The notes beneath the pieces are model-generated. The model did no database searches and was not told the origin of the DNA. It worked only from the letters and a program-made list of their open reading frames with translations. A program made the position numbers and the translations under genes. Positions 16,149 through 24,384 of a DNA stretch of 64,000 bases are shown here, piece by piece (positions within the stretch are counted from its first letter, which is position 1; every line of letters begins with the position of its first letter). The stretch is from Sutcliffiella horikoshii (GTDB taxonomy: Bacteria > Bacillota > Bacilli > Bacillales > Bacillaceae_I). The stretch lies in contig NZ_CP082918.1 of NCBI RefSeq assembly GCF_019931755.1, positions 538,001 to 602,000 on the forward strand. Reading direction: 5' to 3'.

Positions 16149-16412
16149 ATGAGTCACAAAAAGGTAATTTTCATTCTGAGTCTAGTGGTAGCGATCGGGA
16201 TTGCATTTACTCCTATTATTGGCATCAGACATGATGCCGATGGGATTATCTATTTTGGATTTCCTGCTGACATGTTTGTGTACTACGGAAATGGAGGTTG
16301 GAGTTCAAGCAGTCTAGGACCATTTTTCAATATTGCTTTTTTCTATGTGATATTTTTGCAGTTACACAAATTGATAACGAAAAAGAAGCTTTTAAAGAAT
16401 ATAGAGAAATAG
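16149..16412 (+). CDS. Small membrane protein with two hydrophobic segments
   Basis: An 87-residue protein with an N-terminal hydrophobic segment (6-24), an extracytoplasmic loop rich in Gly/Ser (YYGNGGWSSSS), a second segment (60-75) and a Lys-rich tail. aaggag precedes ATG 16149. The family is not recognised. Confidence 0.65.
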   Translation: MSHKKVIFILSLVVAIGIAFTPIIGIRHDADGIIYFGFPADMFVYYGNGGWSSSSLGPFFNIAFFYVIFLQLHKLITKKKLLKNIEK

Positions 16413-16431
16413 AATAAAAGGGGGCTTTCCA

Positions 16432-16668
16432 TTGTACTTATTACTATCCATTTTTTTGACCATTATTTTAGGAGGTGTATTACTCATGATGGGGCCAGTG
16501 GCAGGCGGTTTACTCGCATTCGCGATCATCACCGGCACCTTATTTAGAGGACTATATCTCCTAAACGACATCCACAGAAGGATCACCAAAGATATACCCA
16601 AACCTGATCCAGTCAAAGAGGCTTATGAAAACTATCTGAAAGAGAAAGAAGCCAAAGCTCAAGGGTAG
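16432..16668 (+). CDS. Small membrane protein with charged tail
   Basis: A 78-residue protein with two adjacent hydrophobic segments (2-20, 22-44) and a Lys/Glu-rich C-terminal helix (YENYLKEKEAKAQG). It starts at TTG 16432 with aaggggg upstream, 19 nt after the previous gene. The family is not recognised. Confidence 0.65.
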   Translation: MYLLLSIFLTIILGGVLLMMGPVAGGLLAFAIITGTLFRGLYLLNDIHRRITKDIPKPDPVKEAYENYLKEKEAKAQG

Positions 16669-16670
16669 AA

Positions 16671-16711
16671 GGGATGCACCGCGAAAATGTGTCGCGGTGC
16701 CTGTCCCTATG
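16671..16711. repeat. REP-like element forming a complete hairpin
   Basis: gggatgcaccgcga and tcgcggtgcctgtccct pair with a short loop. This copy carries cgcggtgcctgtccc with a compensating left arm, and it ends just before the ribosome binding site of the next gene. Confidence 0.75.
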
Positions 16712-16720
16712 GAGGTGTTT

Positions 16721-16906
16721 ATGAAAAAATACGGTTTGTCCTTTATTACATTCTTCGCTGCTGCGTATATAGTGTTAGTAATTTTGGAAGTCGGGGAAAC
16801 GTTCACAAAAGGGATTCATGTTTTCATCTTATCTATTATTATCACCACTATTCACTGGATGTGGGATAGTTTCACCAAACTAACCAAACAGAAAAGGTCA
16901 AAGTAA
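16721..16906 (+). CDS. Small membrane protein, 61 residues
   Basis: Two hydrophobic segments (about 5-25 and 35-52) and a basic tail (KLTKQKRSK). ATG 16721 follows tggaggtg, which lies at the edge of a REP-like hairpin. The frame extends to 16697 inside the repeat, which is unlikely to be coding. Confidence 0.6.
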   Translation: MKKYGLSFITFFAAAYIVLVILEVGETFTKGIHVFILSIIITTIHWMWDSFTKLTKQKRSK

Positions 16907-16914
16907 TGGACAAC

Positions 16915-16949
16915 AAAAAACGGGTCACGGTGCCTGTCCCCATAGACCA
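16915..16949. repeat. REP-like element, single arm
   Basis: aacgggtcacggtgcctgtc followed by cccatagacc. The same extended end (cccatagacc) recurs at 24333, so these two copies form a subtype. Confidence 0.8.
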
Positions 16950-16966
16950 CTAAGGAGAACGACACG

Positions 16967-17485
16967 TTGAGAAAAACCAACATTCAACCATGGACCAAAG
17001 AATGGGAAGTCGCATATGACCAAGAACAGAAACTACTAAAAGAAGTCCTAAAAGATGAATTAGTAGATATTTTTCATATCGGAAGTACATCTGTCCCGGC
17101 AATCGGTTATGCCAAACCCATCATTGATATTTTGATTGTGGTAAAAGAAATTGAAAAGGTTGATCGGTACAATGAAGCGTTACGAAAAGTGGAGTATGAA
17201 CCGAAAGGCGAGAACGGGATAGCAGGGAGGAGGTACTTCCCAAAAGGCAAGCAACACAGAACACACCATGTACATATCTTTCAGGTCGGCAATGAACATA
17301 TACAAACACATCTGGATTTTAAAATGTATCTCATGGCACATCCAGAAGATGCAAAAGCATATGGAGAGTTGAAACTGGAATTAGCAAGGCAGTTTCCTGA
17401 TAACCATCATATGTATCAAGAGGGAAAGCAGGATTTTGTGAATGAGTTGGCGGAGAGGGCGAGAAGTTGGAAGGCTAATAGATGA
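16967..17485 (+). CDS. GrpB-family nucleotidyltransferase-like protein
   Basis: A 172-residue UPF0157/GrpB protein with IQPWTKEW near the start, the nucleotidyltransferase-like HIGSTSVP (37-44) and KPIIDILIVV (50-59), and the later RTHHVHIFQ. The fold suggests nucleotidyl transfer; no substrate is established for chromosomal copies. It starts at TTG 16967 with aaggag (16952-16957). A REP-like element lies directly upstream. Confidence 0.9.
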   Translation: MRKTNIQPWTKEWEVAYDQEQKLLKEVLKDELVDIFHIGSTSVPAIGYAKPIIDILIVVKEIEKVDRYNEALRKVEYEPKGENGIAGRRYFPKGKQHRTHHVHIFQVGNEHIQTHLDFKMYLMAHPEDAKAYGELKLELARQFPDNHHMYQEGKQDFVNELAERARSWKANR

Positions 17486-17587
17486 TTTTTACTGCACCTT
17501 TTCATATAGGATGGGGGAAGTTGTAGGGTTATTGGTAATCGGAAAAATCTATTGGATGGAAAAATAATTGTAAAAGAAGGGATCAGC

Positions 17588-18022
17588 ATGATTGGAAGAA
17601 AACTCATAGCAGCTTTAATCTCTGGTTTATTAATGATTGCGATGTATTCCATTTTTATTGGAATAGATATAGGAGTTTTCTTTGGCATGTATTTGATGCC
17701 CATTATTTTTATTTATGGCATACCATCTTCTATGTTATCTGACTACGCTACCAAAAGCCTGATGGGAACAAAACGAATAATCGTCGCTTTGTTCATTCAC
17801 CTTTTCTTAGCAGCAACGTTCGTACCAATACCAATGTTGATTTCAGGCTACAAAATAGACACACGGTTCTCAGAGGCAACTGGTTTGTTCGATGTATTCT
17901 TATTCATTCATGCACTAATAGCAGCCTTCTTATTTTGGCTTACAGACGAATTAATGAAAAATAAATCATGTCAAATAAAACGCAGAAAGTGTTTAAAGTG
18001 GGTTGGCGATTTAAAAATATAA
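17588..18022 (+). CDS. Four-helix membrane protein, paralogue group member
   Basis: A 144-residue protein with four hydrophobic segments. The pattern MIGRKLIAALISGLL, a central GIPSSMLSDY and a late FWLTDELMK parallels the two closer paralogues at 18783 and 23505 (GLPVSILIEL, LIDELIRFF). ATG 17588 follows gaaggga. Three related proteins within 6 kb indicate local duplication and divergence. The function is unknown. Confidence 0.75.
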   Translation: MIGRKLIAALISGLLMIAMYSIFIGIDIGVFFGMYLMPIIFIYGIPSSMLSDYATKSLMGTKRIIVALFIHLFLAATFVPIPMLISGYKIDTRFSEATGLFDVFLFIHALIAAFLFWLTDELMKNKSCQIKRRKCLKWVGDLKI

Positions 18023-18233
18023 TGAATGGAAGCAAATACTTATCTAAAATAAACAACAAATTGGTACGGCCCTCTATAAAGGATCAGCGTCTATTTTACT
18101 TGTCTAAGTGAAGGAAATATATTGTAGGGATTTTCAGATTATGAAATAGTTGGTATTAAGCAATCGGGCAGGATTGATTAATAAAAAAGACATTGACCCA
18201 TGGGTGAAATTTTCTAATAAGGGGGGAGTAAAT

Positions 18234-18692
18234 TTGAAGGGGAGTTTTTTCAAAATGAGCTTATTGATAGTAAGCATTCTTCTCTTAAATGCATGCAGTA
18301 AGGTTGAAGAAGTTCAACATATTTCAGTATTTGTTTCGGAAACATCAGAACAAGATGATGAAGGTTTTTTTGTAACAACTGGCTACAAGAAAGTTAATTC
18401 AATAACGATTATTGAAGAAAGTAAACATCATGTAAAGACTGTTATTAAATCCATCGAGGACTTTTATGATATCGAAGGGAATTATTTAAAAACAGAAATA
18501 ATACATTCAACTTTTAATAAATCCTATGTTACTCAAAAAGAAGATGCTGAAAGTCTAAAGGAAGAAATTCAGAAACCTTCAACAATTCTAATTCCCGATG
18601 AAAATATAGAACTTTTCAAATTAGATAATAAAACAAAGGAAGTCGAGGAAAAAGTGAAAGAACATGTCCTATCTTTTATGGATATGCTGTAA
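18234..18692 (+). CDS. Putative lipoprotein
   Basis: A 152-residue protein with a signal peptide ending in a lipobox (LLLNACSK, Cys near residue 20) and an acidic, Lys/Glu-rich mature part. It starts at TTG 18234, preceded by aaggggggag; the frame runs back to 18150 without signals. It is probably attached to the outer face of the membrane. The function is unknown. Confidence 0.75.
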   Translation: MKGSFFKMSLLIVSILLLNACSKVEEVQHISVFVSETSEQDDEGFFVTTGYKKVNSITIIEESKHHVKTVIKSIEDFYDIEGNYLKTEIIHSTFNKSYVTQKEDAESLKEEIQKPSTILIPDENIELFKLDNKTKEVEEKVKEHVLSFMDML

Positions 18693-18782
18693 GTAATACT
18701 CCATTATATAGGGGATTGTAGCAAAGTAGCTTGCTCCTTACATAAGAATTGGGAAGTATTTAAGAATAAGGAGAGTAGTTCT

Positions 18783-19190
18783 ATGTTAAAAAGAAAAATA
18801 ATAACAGCCATTCTGACATTTCTTATATCAACCTTAATTATTACTAGCTTATCCCCTGTAGATGTCCTTTTAGATGGCTCACATAATTATGAAACAAGCA
18901 CTTTCTTTCAAGATATTTTGCTTATATCTGTATATGTTGTTGCAGGAGTTTTCTTATATGGATTGCCAGTATCAATACTAATTGAATTAATAACACAAAA
19001 ACCAAAGGAAGCTCGATTTGCTCTTTCCTTTCCTTTACATATCTTGTTCGGAATAATTCCTGTTTTTGTATTAGGATTCTTAGCAATATTCTCACTGCTT
19101 GTCTCAATAATATATCTTTTGATTGACGAGTTAATTAGATTTTTCACAAAAGAAAAAAAGATTTCTGGTTACAATTATGTTAAAGCCTAA
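18783..19190 (+). CDS. Four-helix membrane protein, close paralogue of 23505-23912
   Basis: A 135-residue protein with four hydrophobic segments, the landmark GLPVSILIELIT and the C-terminal LIDELIRFFTKEKK. Its DNA is nearly the same as that of 23505-23912, including the ribosome binding site region (aataaggagagtag) and a short 3' flank (agagtttatcatt). This indicates a recent segmental duplication. The function is unknown. Confidence 0.8.
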   Translation: MLKRKIITAILTFLISTLIITSLSPVDVLLDGSHNYETSTFFQDILLISVYVVAGVFLYGLPVSILIELITQKPKEARFALSFPLHILFGIIPVFVLGFLAIFSLLVSIIYLLIDELIRFFTKEKKISGYNYVKA

Positions 19191-19423
19191 ATCGTTTTAG
19201 AGTTTATCATTTTAATGAAATAGCTTTTAAATGGAGCCAAAGCAACTACTCACGCTGTTACTTGTAATATTTTTTAAGAAAACTTAGAGAAAAAAGAATT
19301 GCAGTGAGTATAGTGTTCTTTTAAAAGCTAGATTTCTTTTTACCCACTATGCAGCAATCTAGGGGCGATTGTTGCGCCAATGAATTAATTATTTAGTAAG
19401 GCACTTACAGAAGGAGGAATGGA

Positions 19424-19597
19424 ATGTCAGAACAGGAAAGAGAGAGGCTCAAGAATAGAGAACAACAAAGAAACCCAGGGGCGGCTTTTAACAATGCATT
19501 AAATCAAGCTATAACTGGTAATCCAAATGGAAGTGGATGTTTATTGATTGTGGTTATACTTCTAATATTTCTTTTATTTAAAGCTTGCTCTTCTTAA
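19424..19597 (+). CDS. Small tail-anchored protein (DUF6366-like)
   Basis: A 57-residue protein: a polar N-terminal half (MSEQERERLKNREQQ, then NPGAAFNNALNQAITGNP) followed by a single C-terminal hydrophobic helix (CLLIVVILLIFLLF). The pattern of a short Gln/Asn-rich head plus terminal helix resembles DUF6366. ATG 19424 has a strong aaggagg at 19411-19417. The similarity is from memory, so the family is tentative. Confidence 0.65.
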   Translation: MSEQERERLKNREQQRNPGAAFNNALNQAITGNPNGSGCLLIVVILLIFLLFKACSS

Positions 19598-19823
19598 TCT
19601 TTTATTGGGTACAATTGCAAAAGCTTTAAAATGAGTCTATTGAAGAAAATAGGAGCGATTGCCAGCTAGTGTAATCGCATTTTGTTTCTATTTATGGGGG
19701 AAGGGAGGAAGTCCAATGGTGAACAGATAATCCGAGAAAATCTATTTGTGTTTACATTAAAAGCATGTAGAGTTTCTCACATTTTCTAATTAATTGAAAA
19801 TAAAGTTAAGAGGAGAAAACAAC
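19598..19823. other. Gene-free spacer
   Basis: No gene is supported. The segment gggaagggaggaagtccaat (about 19696-19715) resembles a ribosome binding site but is followed by a very short frame. Confidence 0.35.
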
Positions 19824-20680
19824 ATGCTAAATAAAATTACGCCGTCTGTTTATTATTCATCCAACAACGATGCTAGAGAGCGACCAACTTTGGGATTAGT
19901 CTGTGGGGATAAATATAGCTTAGTAATAGATTCAGGAAATTCCGCTCAACATGCTCAAGATTTTTTAAAAGAAGTGGACGCACTTGATGTACCTCCAGTT
20001 AAATATTTGATCATTACCCATGGACATTGGGATCATTTCTTAGGATTAAATGAATTTGAGACCACGATCATAGTAAATAAGCGCACCAATCAAATTTTAA
20101 ACGATTGGCAAAGCTATTCTTTTGATGATAATCGCTTCAAAACTATGTAGATTTAGATTCCAGTAAAATGTCTCGTCAATGTCTGGAGATCATTAGAACT
20201 GAACTTCCCATGAGGGATTCCTTTAAGTTGAAACCTGCTGATATGATATTTGAGAATTCGCTTACTATTGATCTTGGAAACAAGGTTTGTATCATCGAAA
20301 CAATTATTGGTACCCACAGCGAAGATTCAACCATTATATATGTGCCTGACGATAAAGTCCTTTTCTTAGGTGATAGTGCTTATGGAACGACAACAGATTC
20401 TTTATTCCATTACAAGCAATCATTATTAATACCGATGATTAAGGATATTCAGAAATACGATGCTCATTTCTTCATTCTTGGGCACGAATCGATGTGTGTT
20501 TTAGAGGAAATGAATCTTTACTGGAAAGAACTTATTTCCTCAAGCGACGCCACAGATTCTACATCATTAGAAATAGCCATGAAATGTTTCGAGAACAAGA
20601 ATAACAGGATACCTAATTCAAATGAACAATTTTTTATACAAGCCTTTGTAAATGACCAGATTTTAAAATCAAGAGTTTAA
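19824..20680 (+). pseudogene. MBL-fold metallo-hydrolase broken by a frameshift
   Basis: The first part (19824-20150) carries THGHWDHFLG, the metal-binding motif. The second part (20168-20680, in another frame) carries GTHSEDS, VLFLGDSAYG and ILGHES. Both together make one complete metallo-beta-lactamase-fold hydrolase of about 285 residues. The reading frame is lost at the aaaa run near 20140: frame 1 ends FDDNRFKTM-stop, while frame 2 continues as QNYVDLDSSKMSRQ. It may be a true mutation, a sequencing error or, less likely, programmed slippage. ATG 19824 has aagaggag upstream. Confidence 0.85.
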
Positions 20681-20687
20681 TGAATAT

Positions 20688-20719
20688 GGCGCTATCCATA
20701 AAAGGATTAGCGCTTATTC
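20688..20719 (+). terminator. Probable terminator
   Basis: ggcgctatcc and ggattagcgc pair with a single bulge and are followed by ttattct. It lies right after the MBL pseudogene. The same gcgct hairpin type ends transcripts at 22040 and 27360. Confidence 0.6.
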
Positions 20720-20946
20720 TGGTCTAGAATCAGAAAAATTTATTGGAGGTATAAGAGAAAAGAGAAAATTATAGAGTCTATATTAAAGGTGAGAACACGG
20801 CTCGCTCCTTACATAAGAATAGGGCAGGGTAGTTCAATAAGCCTTCTCCTTTTACGGTACTCTAACCTTATGGGATAGGTACTCACCTATATTTACAAAA
20901 ATGAATATCTTATTGTTGAAACCAACTTAACTTAGGAGGAATCTTC

Positions 20947-21726
20947 ATGGGATACTTTGTTACTGTAGAAAATGATGTGAATTTATATGTTGAAGATATT
21001 AACCCGGGGGGAAATAAGACCGTTGTGTTTTTACATGGTTGGCCGTTAAACCATAAGCAGTTTGAATATCAGTTTAATGTTCTTCCTTCTATGGGTTACC
21101 GCTGTATTGGTATAGACTGGAGGGGCTTTGGCAAATCGGATAAACCAATGAATGGCTATACTTTTAACAGACTTGCAGATGATATTCGCACAGTAGTTGG
21201 TACACTTCAATTAAACAATTTTACTCTTGTAGGTCACTCTACCGGTGGGGCTATCGCCATTCGGTATATGTCTCGTCACAACGGTTTGGGGGTATCGAAG
21301 CTTGTACTTATTGATGCGGCCGCACCAACAGGATTTACTACAGAAACGGCCGATGAACTTCTTACGGAAACCCTAAATGACCGCCCAAAGATGATACAGG
21401 AAGTAATGGATACCTTTTTCTTCCAGTATATTACTAAACCATTCTCGGACTGGTTTTTGCAAATGGGATTACAGGCAGCAAGTTGGTCGACAGCTGCTAT
21501 TATTATTACATTAAGAGATGAGAAGCTGCATGCGGATCTTTCAAAAATAAATGTCCCTACCTTAATCATTCACGGTATTCATGATAAAGTCATTCCATTT
21601 GCACAGGCTCACGAGCTAAACCAAAAAATAAAAAATTCACAGCTAGTCCCATTCCAATATAGTGGTCATGGTCCTTTCTGGGAAGAACGTGACAAGGTTA
21701 ACCAGCTATTAACACAATTTATTTAG
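20947..21726 (+). CDS. Alpha/beta hydrolase
   Basis: A 259-residue alpha/beta hydrolase. The oxyanion-hole region is FLHGWPLNH, the nucleophile elbow is VGHSTGGA (Ser98), the acid is in IHGIHDKVIPF and the catalytic His is in SGHGPFWEERD. IDWRGFGKSDKP is typical of the non-haem chloroperoxidase/esterase branch. aggagg precedes ATG 20947. The substrate is unknown. Confidence 0.92.
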   Translation: MGYFVTVENDVNLYVEDINPGGNKTVVFLHGWPLNHKQFEYQFNVLPSMGYRCIGIDWRGFGKSDKPMNGYTFNRLADDIRTVVGTLQLNNFTLVGHSTGGAIAIRYMSRHNGLGVSKLVLIDAAAPTGFTTETADELLTETLNDRPKMIQEVMDTFFFQYITKPFSDWFLQMGLQAASWSTAAIIITLRDEKLHADLSKINVPTLIIHGIHDKVIPFAQAHELNQKIKNSQLVPFQYSGHGPFWEERDKVNQLLTQFI

Positions 21727-21788
21727 TTAAAAAACTTATACTTATTCTAATAAATGGATGAAGTAAAATTTTTGCTCTACTTAAAAAG

Positions 21789-22015
21789 CAACTGGTTGGA
21801 TATATTCGGGGGCTTACAGATCAATCTGTACATCTGAATTATTAGTAGATCGTACCTATCGGGGATCAGGGATTGGAGAAATATTGCTGAATTATGTTCA
21901 TCACTTATATCCAACGACAAGAATTGAAATGTTAGCAAACACTGATTCTCGAACTTTTTATGAGCAAAAAGGTTACAGAACGTTTTATGGATTTAGGAAG
22001 ACAAGTAAAGAATAA
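21789..22015 (+). pseudogene. Truncated copy of the GNAT gene at 24385
   Basis: The DNA from aactggttgg to the stop taa closely matches the last 80 codons of the intact GNAT gene (24560-24801). The first 58 codons are missing, and a small deletion after atcaatctgt shifts the frame. The retained end includes LNYVHHLYPTTRIEML and RTFYGFRKTSKE. Confidence 0.85.
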
Positions 22016-22039
22016 TGGAGAGTTACCTACTAAATTACC

Positions 22040-22077
22040 AGGCGCTATCCTTGTTTCTAGGATGAGCGCTTATTTTT
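22040..22077 (+). terminator. Terminator after the GNAT fragment
   Basis: ggcgctatcct and aggatgagcgct pair with one mismatch, then tattttt. Confidence 0.7.
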
Positions 22078-22176
22078 GAGTAAAAGGGTTTTCCAGAAAC
22101 CTATGATGAAACTTTTTCATATTCATACGCGTATATATTTCAAAGATAAAGATGTATCTTAAGGAGGAGTTTTTAC

Positions 22177-22596
22177 ATGGTAGATCCATATGCTATGGGG
22201 GCTGGCGATGCTATGTTTCAGATTGTACCGATTTTTATTGGCATTATTTTTGTGATCGTTATCGGTAGTATCTTGATTTCGGTTTTTAAAGGCATTGGGG
22301 AGTGGCAGAAAAATGAGCAGTCACCAAAGCTAAGTGTGCCAGCTGTTGTTACATCAAAACGGATAGAAGTTACCAAAAGGTCCAATATGCATCATCACAA
22401 CGACACCCATCACCACCATTCTTCCAGCACAAGATATTTTGTTACGTTCGAGTTTGAGAGTGGTGACCGTTTGGAATTTCATGTTTCTGGTAAGGAGTAT
22501 GGGTTACTTTCGGAAGGTGACTATGGTGTATTAAGCTTTCAAGGGACTCGGTATTTAGGTTTCCAGAGAGACATAGAGAAGAAGGAGAGTTTATGA
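22177..22596 (+). CDS. DUF2500 membrane protein
   Basis: A 139-residue protein with one N-terminal membrane segment (about 15-38), followed by the DUF2500 domain: PKLSVPAVVTSKRIEV, an unusual His-rich loop (MHHHNDTHHHHSSS) and YFVTFEFESGDRLEFHV...YGLLSEGDYGVLSFQGTRYLGF. The His-rich loop may bind metal, which is inference. A strong aaggagg precedes ATG 22177. A broken second copy lies at 27518. Confidence 0.88.
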   Translation: MVDPYAMGAGDAMFQIVPIFIGIIFVIVIGSILISVFKGIGEWQKNEQSPKLSVPAVVTSKRIEVTKRSNMHHHNDTHHHHSSSTRYFVTFEFESGDRLEFHVSGKEYGLLSEGDYGVLSFQGTRYLGFQRDIEKKESL

Positions 22597-22660
22597 AGAA
22601 AAAACTTTTTCTTGTTAATGGAACGTACCAATTAAAACAATGGGAGGTTGAGGTGAGGTA

Positions 22661-22789
22661 TTGCTGATTATAGTAATAATTATTATTGTTATCACCCTTT
22701 TATCAATAGAAGTCCAGTTAAGGCGAGCAAACAAGCATAATGAAGAAATAATTGATTTGTTAAGGGAGATAAAGGATAAAACGGAATAA
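22661..22789 (+). CDS. Small single-helix membrane protein, 42 residues
   Basis: TTG 22661, preceded by gaggtgagg, opens a frame of 42 codons: a strongly hydrophobic N-terminus (LIIVIIIIVITLLS), then a charged amphipathic tail (RRANKHNEEIIDLLREIKD). A 24-codon frame starting at the DUF2500 stop (22593) runs into its start and may couple the two. Confidence 0.55.
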   Translation: MLIIVIIIIVITLLSIEVQLRRANKHNEEIIDLLREIKDKTE

Positions 22790-22805
22790 GGTAAGGAGTG
22801 ATTCC

Positions 22806-23102
22806 ATGAAAAAAGGGAAGGTAATCGTTTTAACTGTTGCAATAATGGTCAGTTTTATTGTTATGCTTCATTCAAATCCAACTACTTCATTACGAACAAA
22901 AGTGTTTTTTATGGGGTATCCGAAAGCTGCTTTTACATCTGAGATTGTGGAATATGAATATGTAAACCTTCATGATAAGGATAGTAAGGGATACATATTT
23001 ACAGAGCCCCCTATGGAAAAAGCAACCCAAGGTTATTTAGACACGTATCAAGTGAAGAAAATAGGGATTTTTTATTTTGCTGAGTTTATGAAAGATGTAT
23101 GA
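22806..23102 (+). CDS. Small exported or anchored protein
   Basis: A 98-residue protein with an N-terminal hydrophobic segment (about 5-22) followed by a soluble part without known motifs (VFFMGYPKAAF, GYIFTEPPMEK). taaggag precedes ATG 22806. The family is unknown. Confidence 0.65.
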   Translation: MKKGKVIVLTVAIMVSFIVMLHSNPTTSLRTKVFFMGYPKAAFTSEIVEYEYVNLHDKDSKGYIFTEPPMEKATQGYLDTYQVKKIGIFYFAEFMKDV

Positions 23103-23138
23103 TGTTGCTCTATATATTGATAATCCAGGGAGAAGATA

Positions 23139-23447
23139 ATGAAGAAATATTTGGTGCAAATTGGAATCGTTTTGTTAATACTTTTAATTGCCTTTTTTAT
23201 TAATCCAAAAGAATTGTATTATAGCTTTAAAGCAGAAAAAGAGATTGAAATCATACGAGGTATTGTAGAAGAAGGAATTGGAGAAGAAAAATACAAAATA
23301 AAAGAAATAACACATATAAGTGAAAACAGTTTTCTTGTTGAAACTAATAGCAATAGTTTGCTAATTCAAAGCAAGAAACAGGTTAGTGGGACTTCTTATG
23401 AGATCTTTGTATATGGATTAACTATTGAGAGATATATGAATAAATAG
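23139..23447 (+). CDS. Small membrane-anchored protein
   Basis: A 102-residue protein with a hydrophobic segment at about 5-23 and a charged soluble part (EKEIEIIRGIVEEG). ggagaag precedes ATG 23139. The family is unknown. It lies 36 nt after the preceding gene. Confidence 0.65.
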   Translation: MKKYLVQIGIVLLILLIAFFINPKELYYSFKAEKEIEIIRGIVEEGIGEEKYKIKEITHISENSFLVETNSNSLLIQSKKQVSGTSYEIFVYGLTIERYMNK

Positions 23448-23504
23448 CTAATGGCTTATTACTTAGAAATAAGGCAGCGTTCTAGAATAAGGAGAGTAGG
23501 TTCA

Positions 23505-23912
23505 ATGTTAAAAAGAAAAATAGTAACAGCCTTTTTGACATTTATTATATCAACCTTAGTTATTACTAGCCTATCCCCTGTAGAAGTCCTCTTAAATGGC
23601 TCACATAATTATGAAACAGGCACTTTCTTTCAAGATATTATTCTTATATCTGTATATGTTGGGGTAGGAATTTTCTTTTTTGGATTGCCAGTATCAATAC
23701 TAATTGAATTAATAACACGTAAACCAAGGGAAGCTCGATTTGCTCTTTCCTTTCCTTTACATATCTTGTTCGGAATAATTCCTGTTTTTGTATTAGGATT
23801 CTTAGCGATATTCTCACTGCTTGTGTCAATGGTATTTCTTGTGATTGACGAGTTAATTAGGTTTTTCACAAAAGAAAAAAAGATTTCTGATTACAAATAT
23901 GTTAAAACCTAA
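23505..23912 (+). CDS. Four-helix membrane protein, close paralogue of 18783-19190
   Basis: A 135-residue protein differing from the 18783 product at about 15 positions, with the same four hydrophobic segments and the same C-terminal ELIRFFTKEKK. ATG 23505 is chosen by alignment with the paralogue and the shared ataaggagagtag. The frame runs back to 23451 without support. The function is unknown. Confidence 0.8.
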   Translation: MLKRKIVTAFLTFIISTLVITSLSPVEVLLNGSHNYETGTFFQDIILISVYVGVGIFFFGLPVSILIELITRKPREARFALSFPLHILFGIIPVFVLGFLAIFSLLVSMVFLVIDELIRFFTKEKKISDYKYVKT

Positions 23913-23962
23913 TTCATTGCAGAGTTTATCATTAATGAATAGAAAAAGAGGTTGGACTTTTA

Positions 23963-24070
23963 TTGAAACGTGTTTCTGATGATAAATACGAAGAGATTCA
24001 TGTATTTAAAAAACGTGAAGAAAAATTAGCTTTTTACAAAAATGCCCATAGGGAAAGGGAAAAGTTATAA
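23963..24070 (+). CDS. Short charged peptide, possibly a gene fragment
   Basis: A 35-codon frame from TTG 23963 encodes a basic peptide (KRVSDDKYEEIHVFKKRE). No good ribosome binding site is seen. It is followed within 10 nt by the membrane protein frame. It may be the end of a lost gene. Confidence 0.3.
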   Translation: MKRVSDDKYEEIHVFKKREEKLAFYKNAHREREKL

Positions 24071-24093
24071 ATAGAAAAGTTGGTCTTTTTTTA

Positions 24094-24276
24094 TTGGTTT
24101 TCTTTTGTTATTTAATATGGCTATATCTTGCAATATATGAATCTTCCATAAATGACTGGTGGACAGTCAATGAGATTATAGGGATAAGTGTTTCAAATGT
24201 GAAGATTGTTGTTGGTACGGGTATCTTCATTGTTGGTGGAGGGGTTCTTTACTTGTTCATTAGAAAAAGGAATTAG
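24094..24276 (+). CDS. Small two-helix membrane protein
   Basis: A protein of about 60 residues with two hydrophobic segments separated by a polar loop (SSINDWWTVNE) and a basic tail (FIRKRN). The frame is open further upstream (VINRKVGLFLL) without a standard start codon, so the 5' end is uncertain and the gene may be truncated. Confidence 0.45.
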   Translation: MVFFCYLIWLYLAIYESSINDWWTVNEIIGISVSNVKIVVGTGIFIVGGGVLYLFIRKRN

Positions 24277-24311
24277 AAAATTGTTATTGAAGAGCTGATT
24301 AAGAGGACGTT

Positions 24312-24345
24312 ATTAAATGTGTCACGGTGCCTGTCCCCATAGACC
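24312..24345. repeat. REP-like element, single arm (rightmost typical copy)
   Basis: tgtgtcacggtgcctgtccc followed by catagaccct. It shares the extended end with the copy at 16915. It is the last typical copy before the defence island. Confidence 0.78.
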
Positions 24346-24384
24346 CTCTTGAGGTGAACAGAATAAGAGTAGAGGTGGCTTTCC

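Larger units (their letters stand above)
22035..22596 (+). repeat. Duplicated cassette, copy A
   Basis: A terminator-like hairpin, a leader and the DUF2500 gene in this segment are repeated at 27358-27905 with many small changes (leader landmarks: tcaaagataaagatgta and aaggaggag). Confidence 0.8.

Noticed and set aside
19794..20680. Programmed frameshift in the MBL gene
   Set aside because: No slippery heptamer plus downstream stimulator was recognised; mutation or sequencing error is simpler.
22381..22425. His-codon-rich tract as a microsatellite or CRISPR-like repeat
   Set aside because: It is coding for the His loop of the DUF2500 protein and has no regular repeat-spacer structure.
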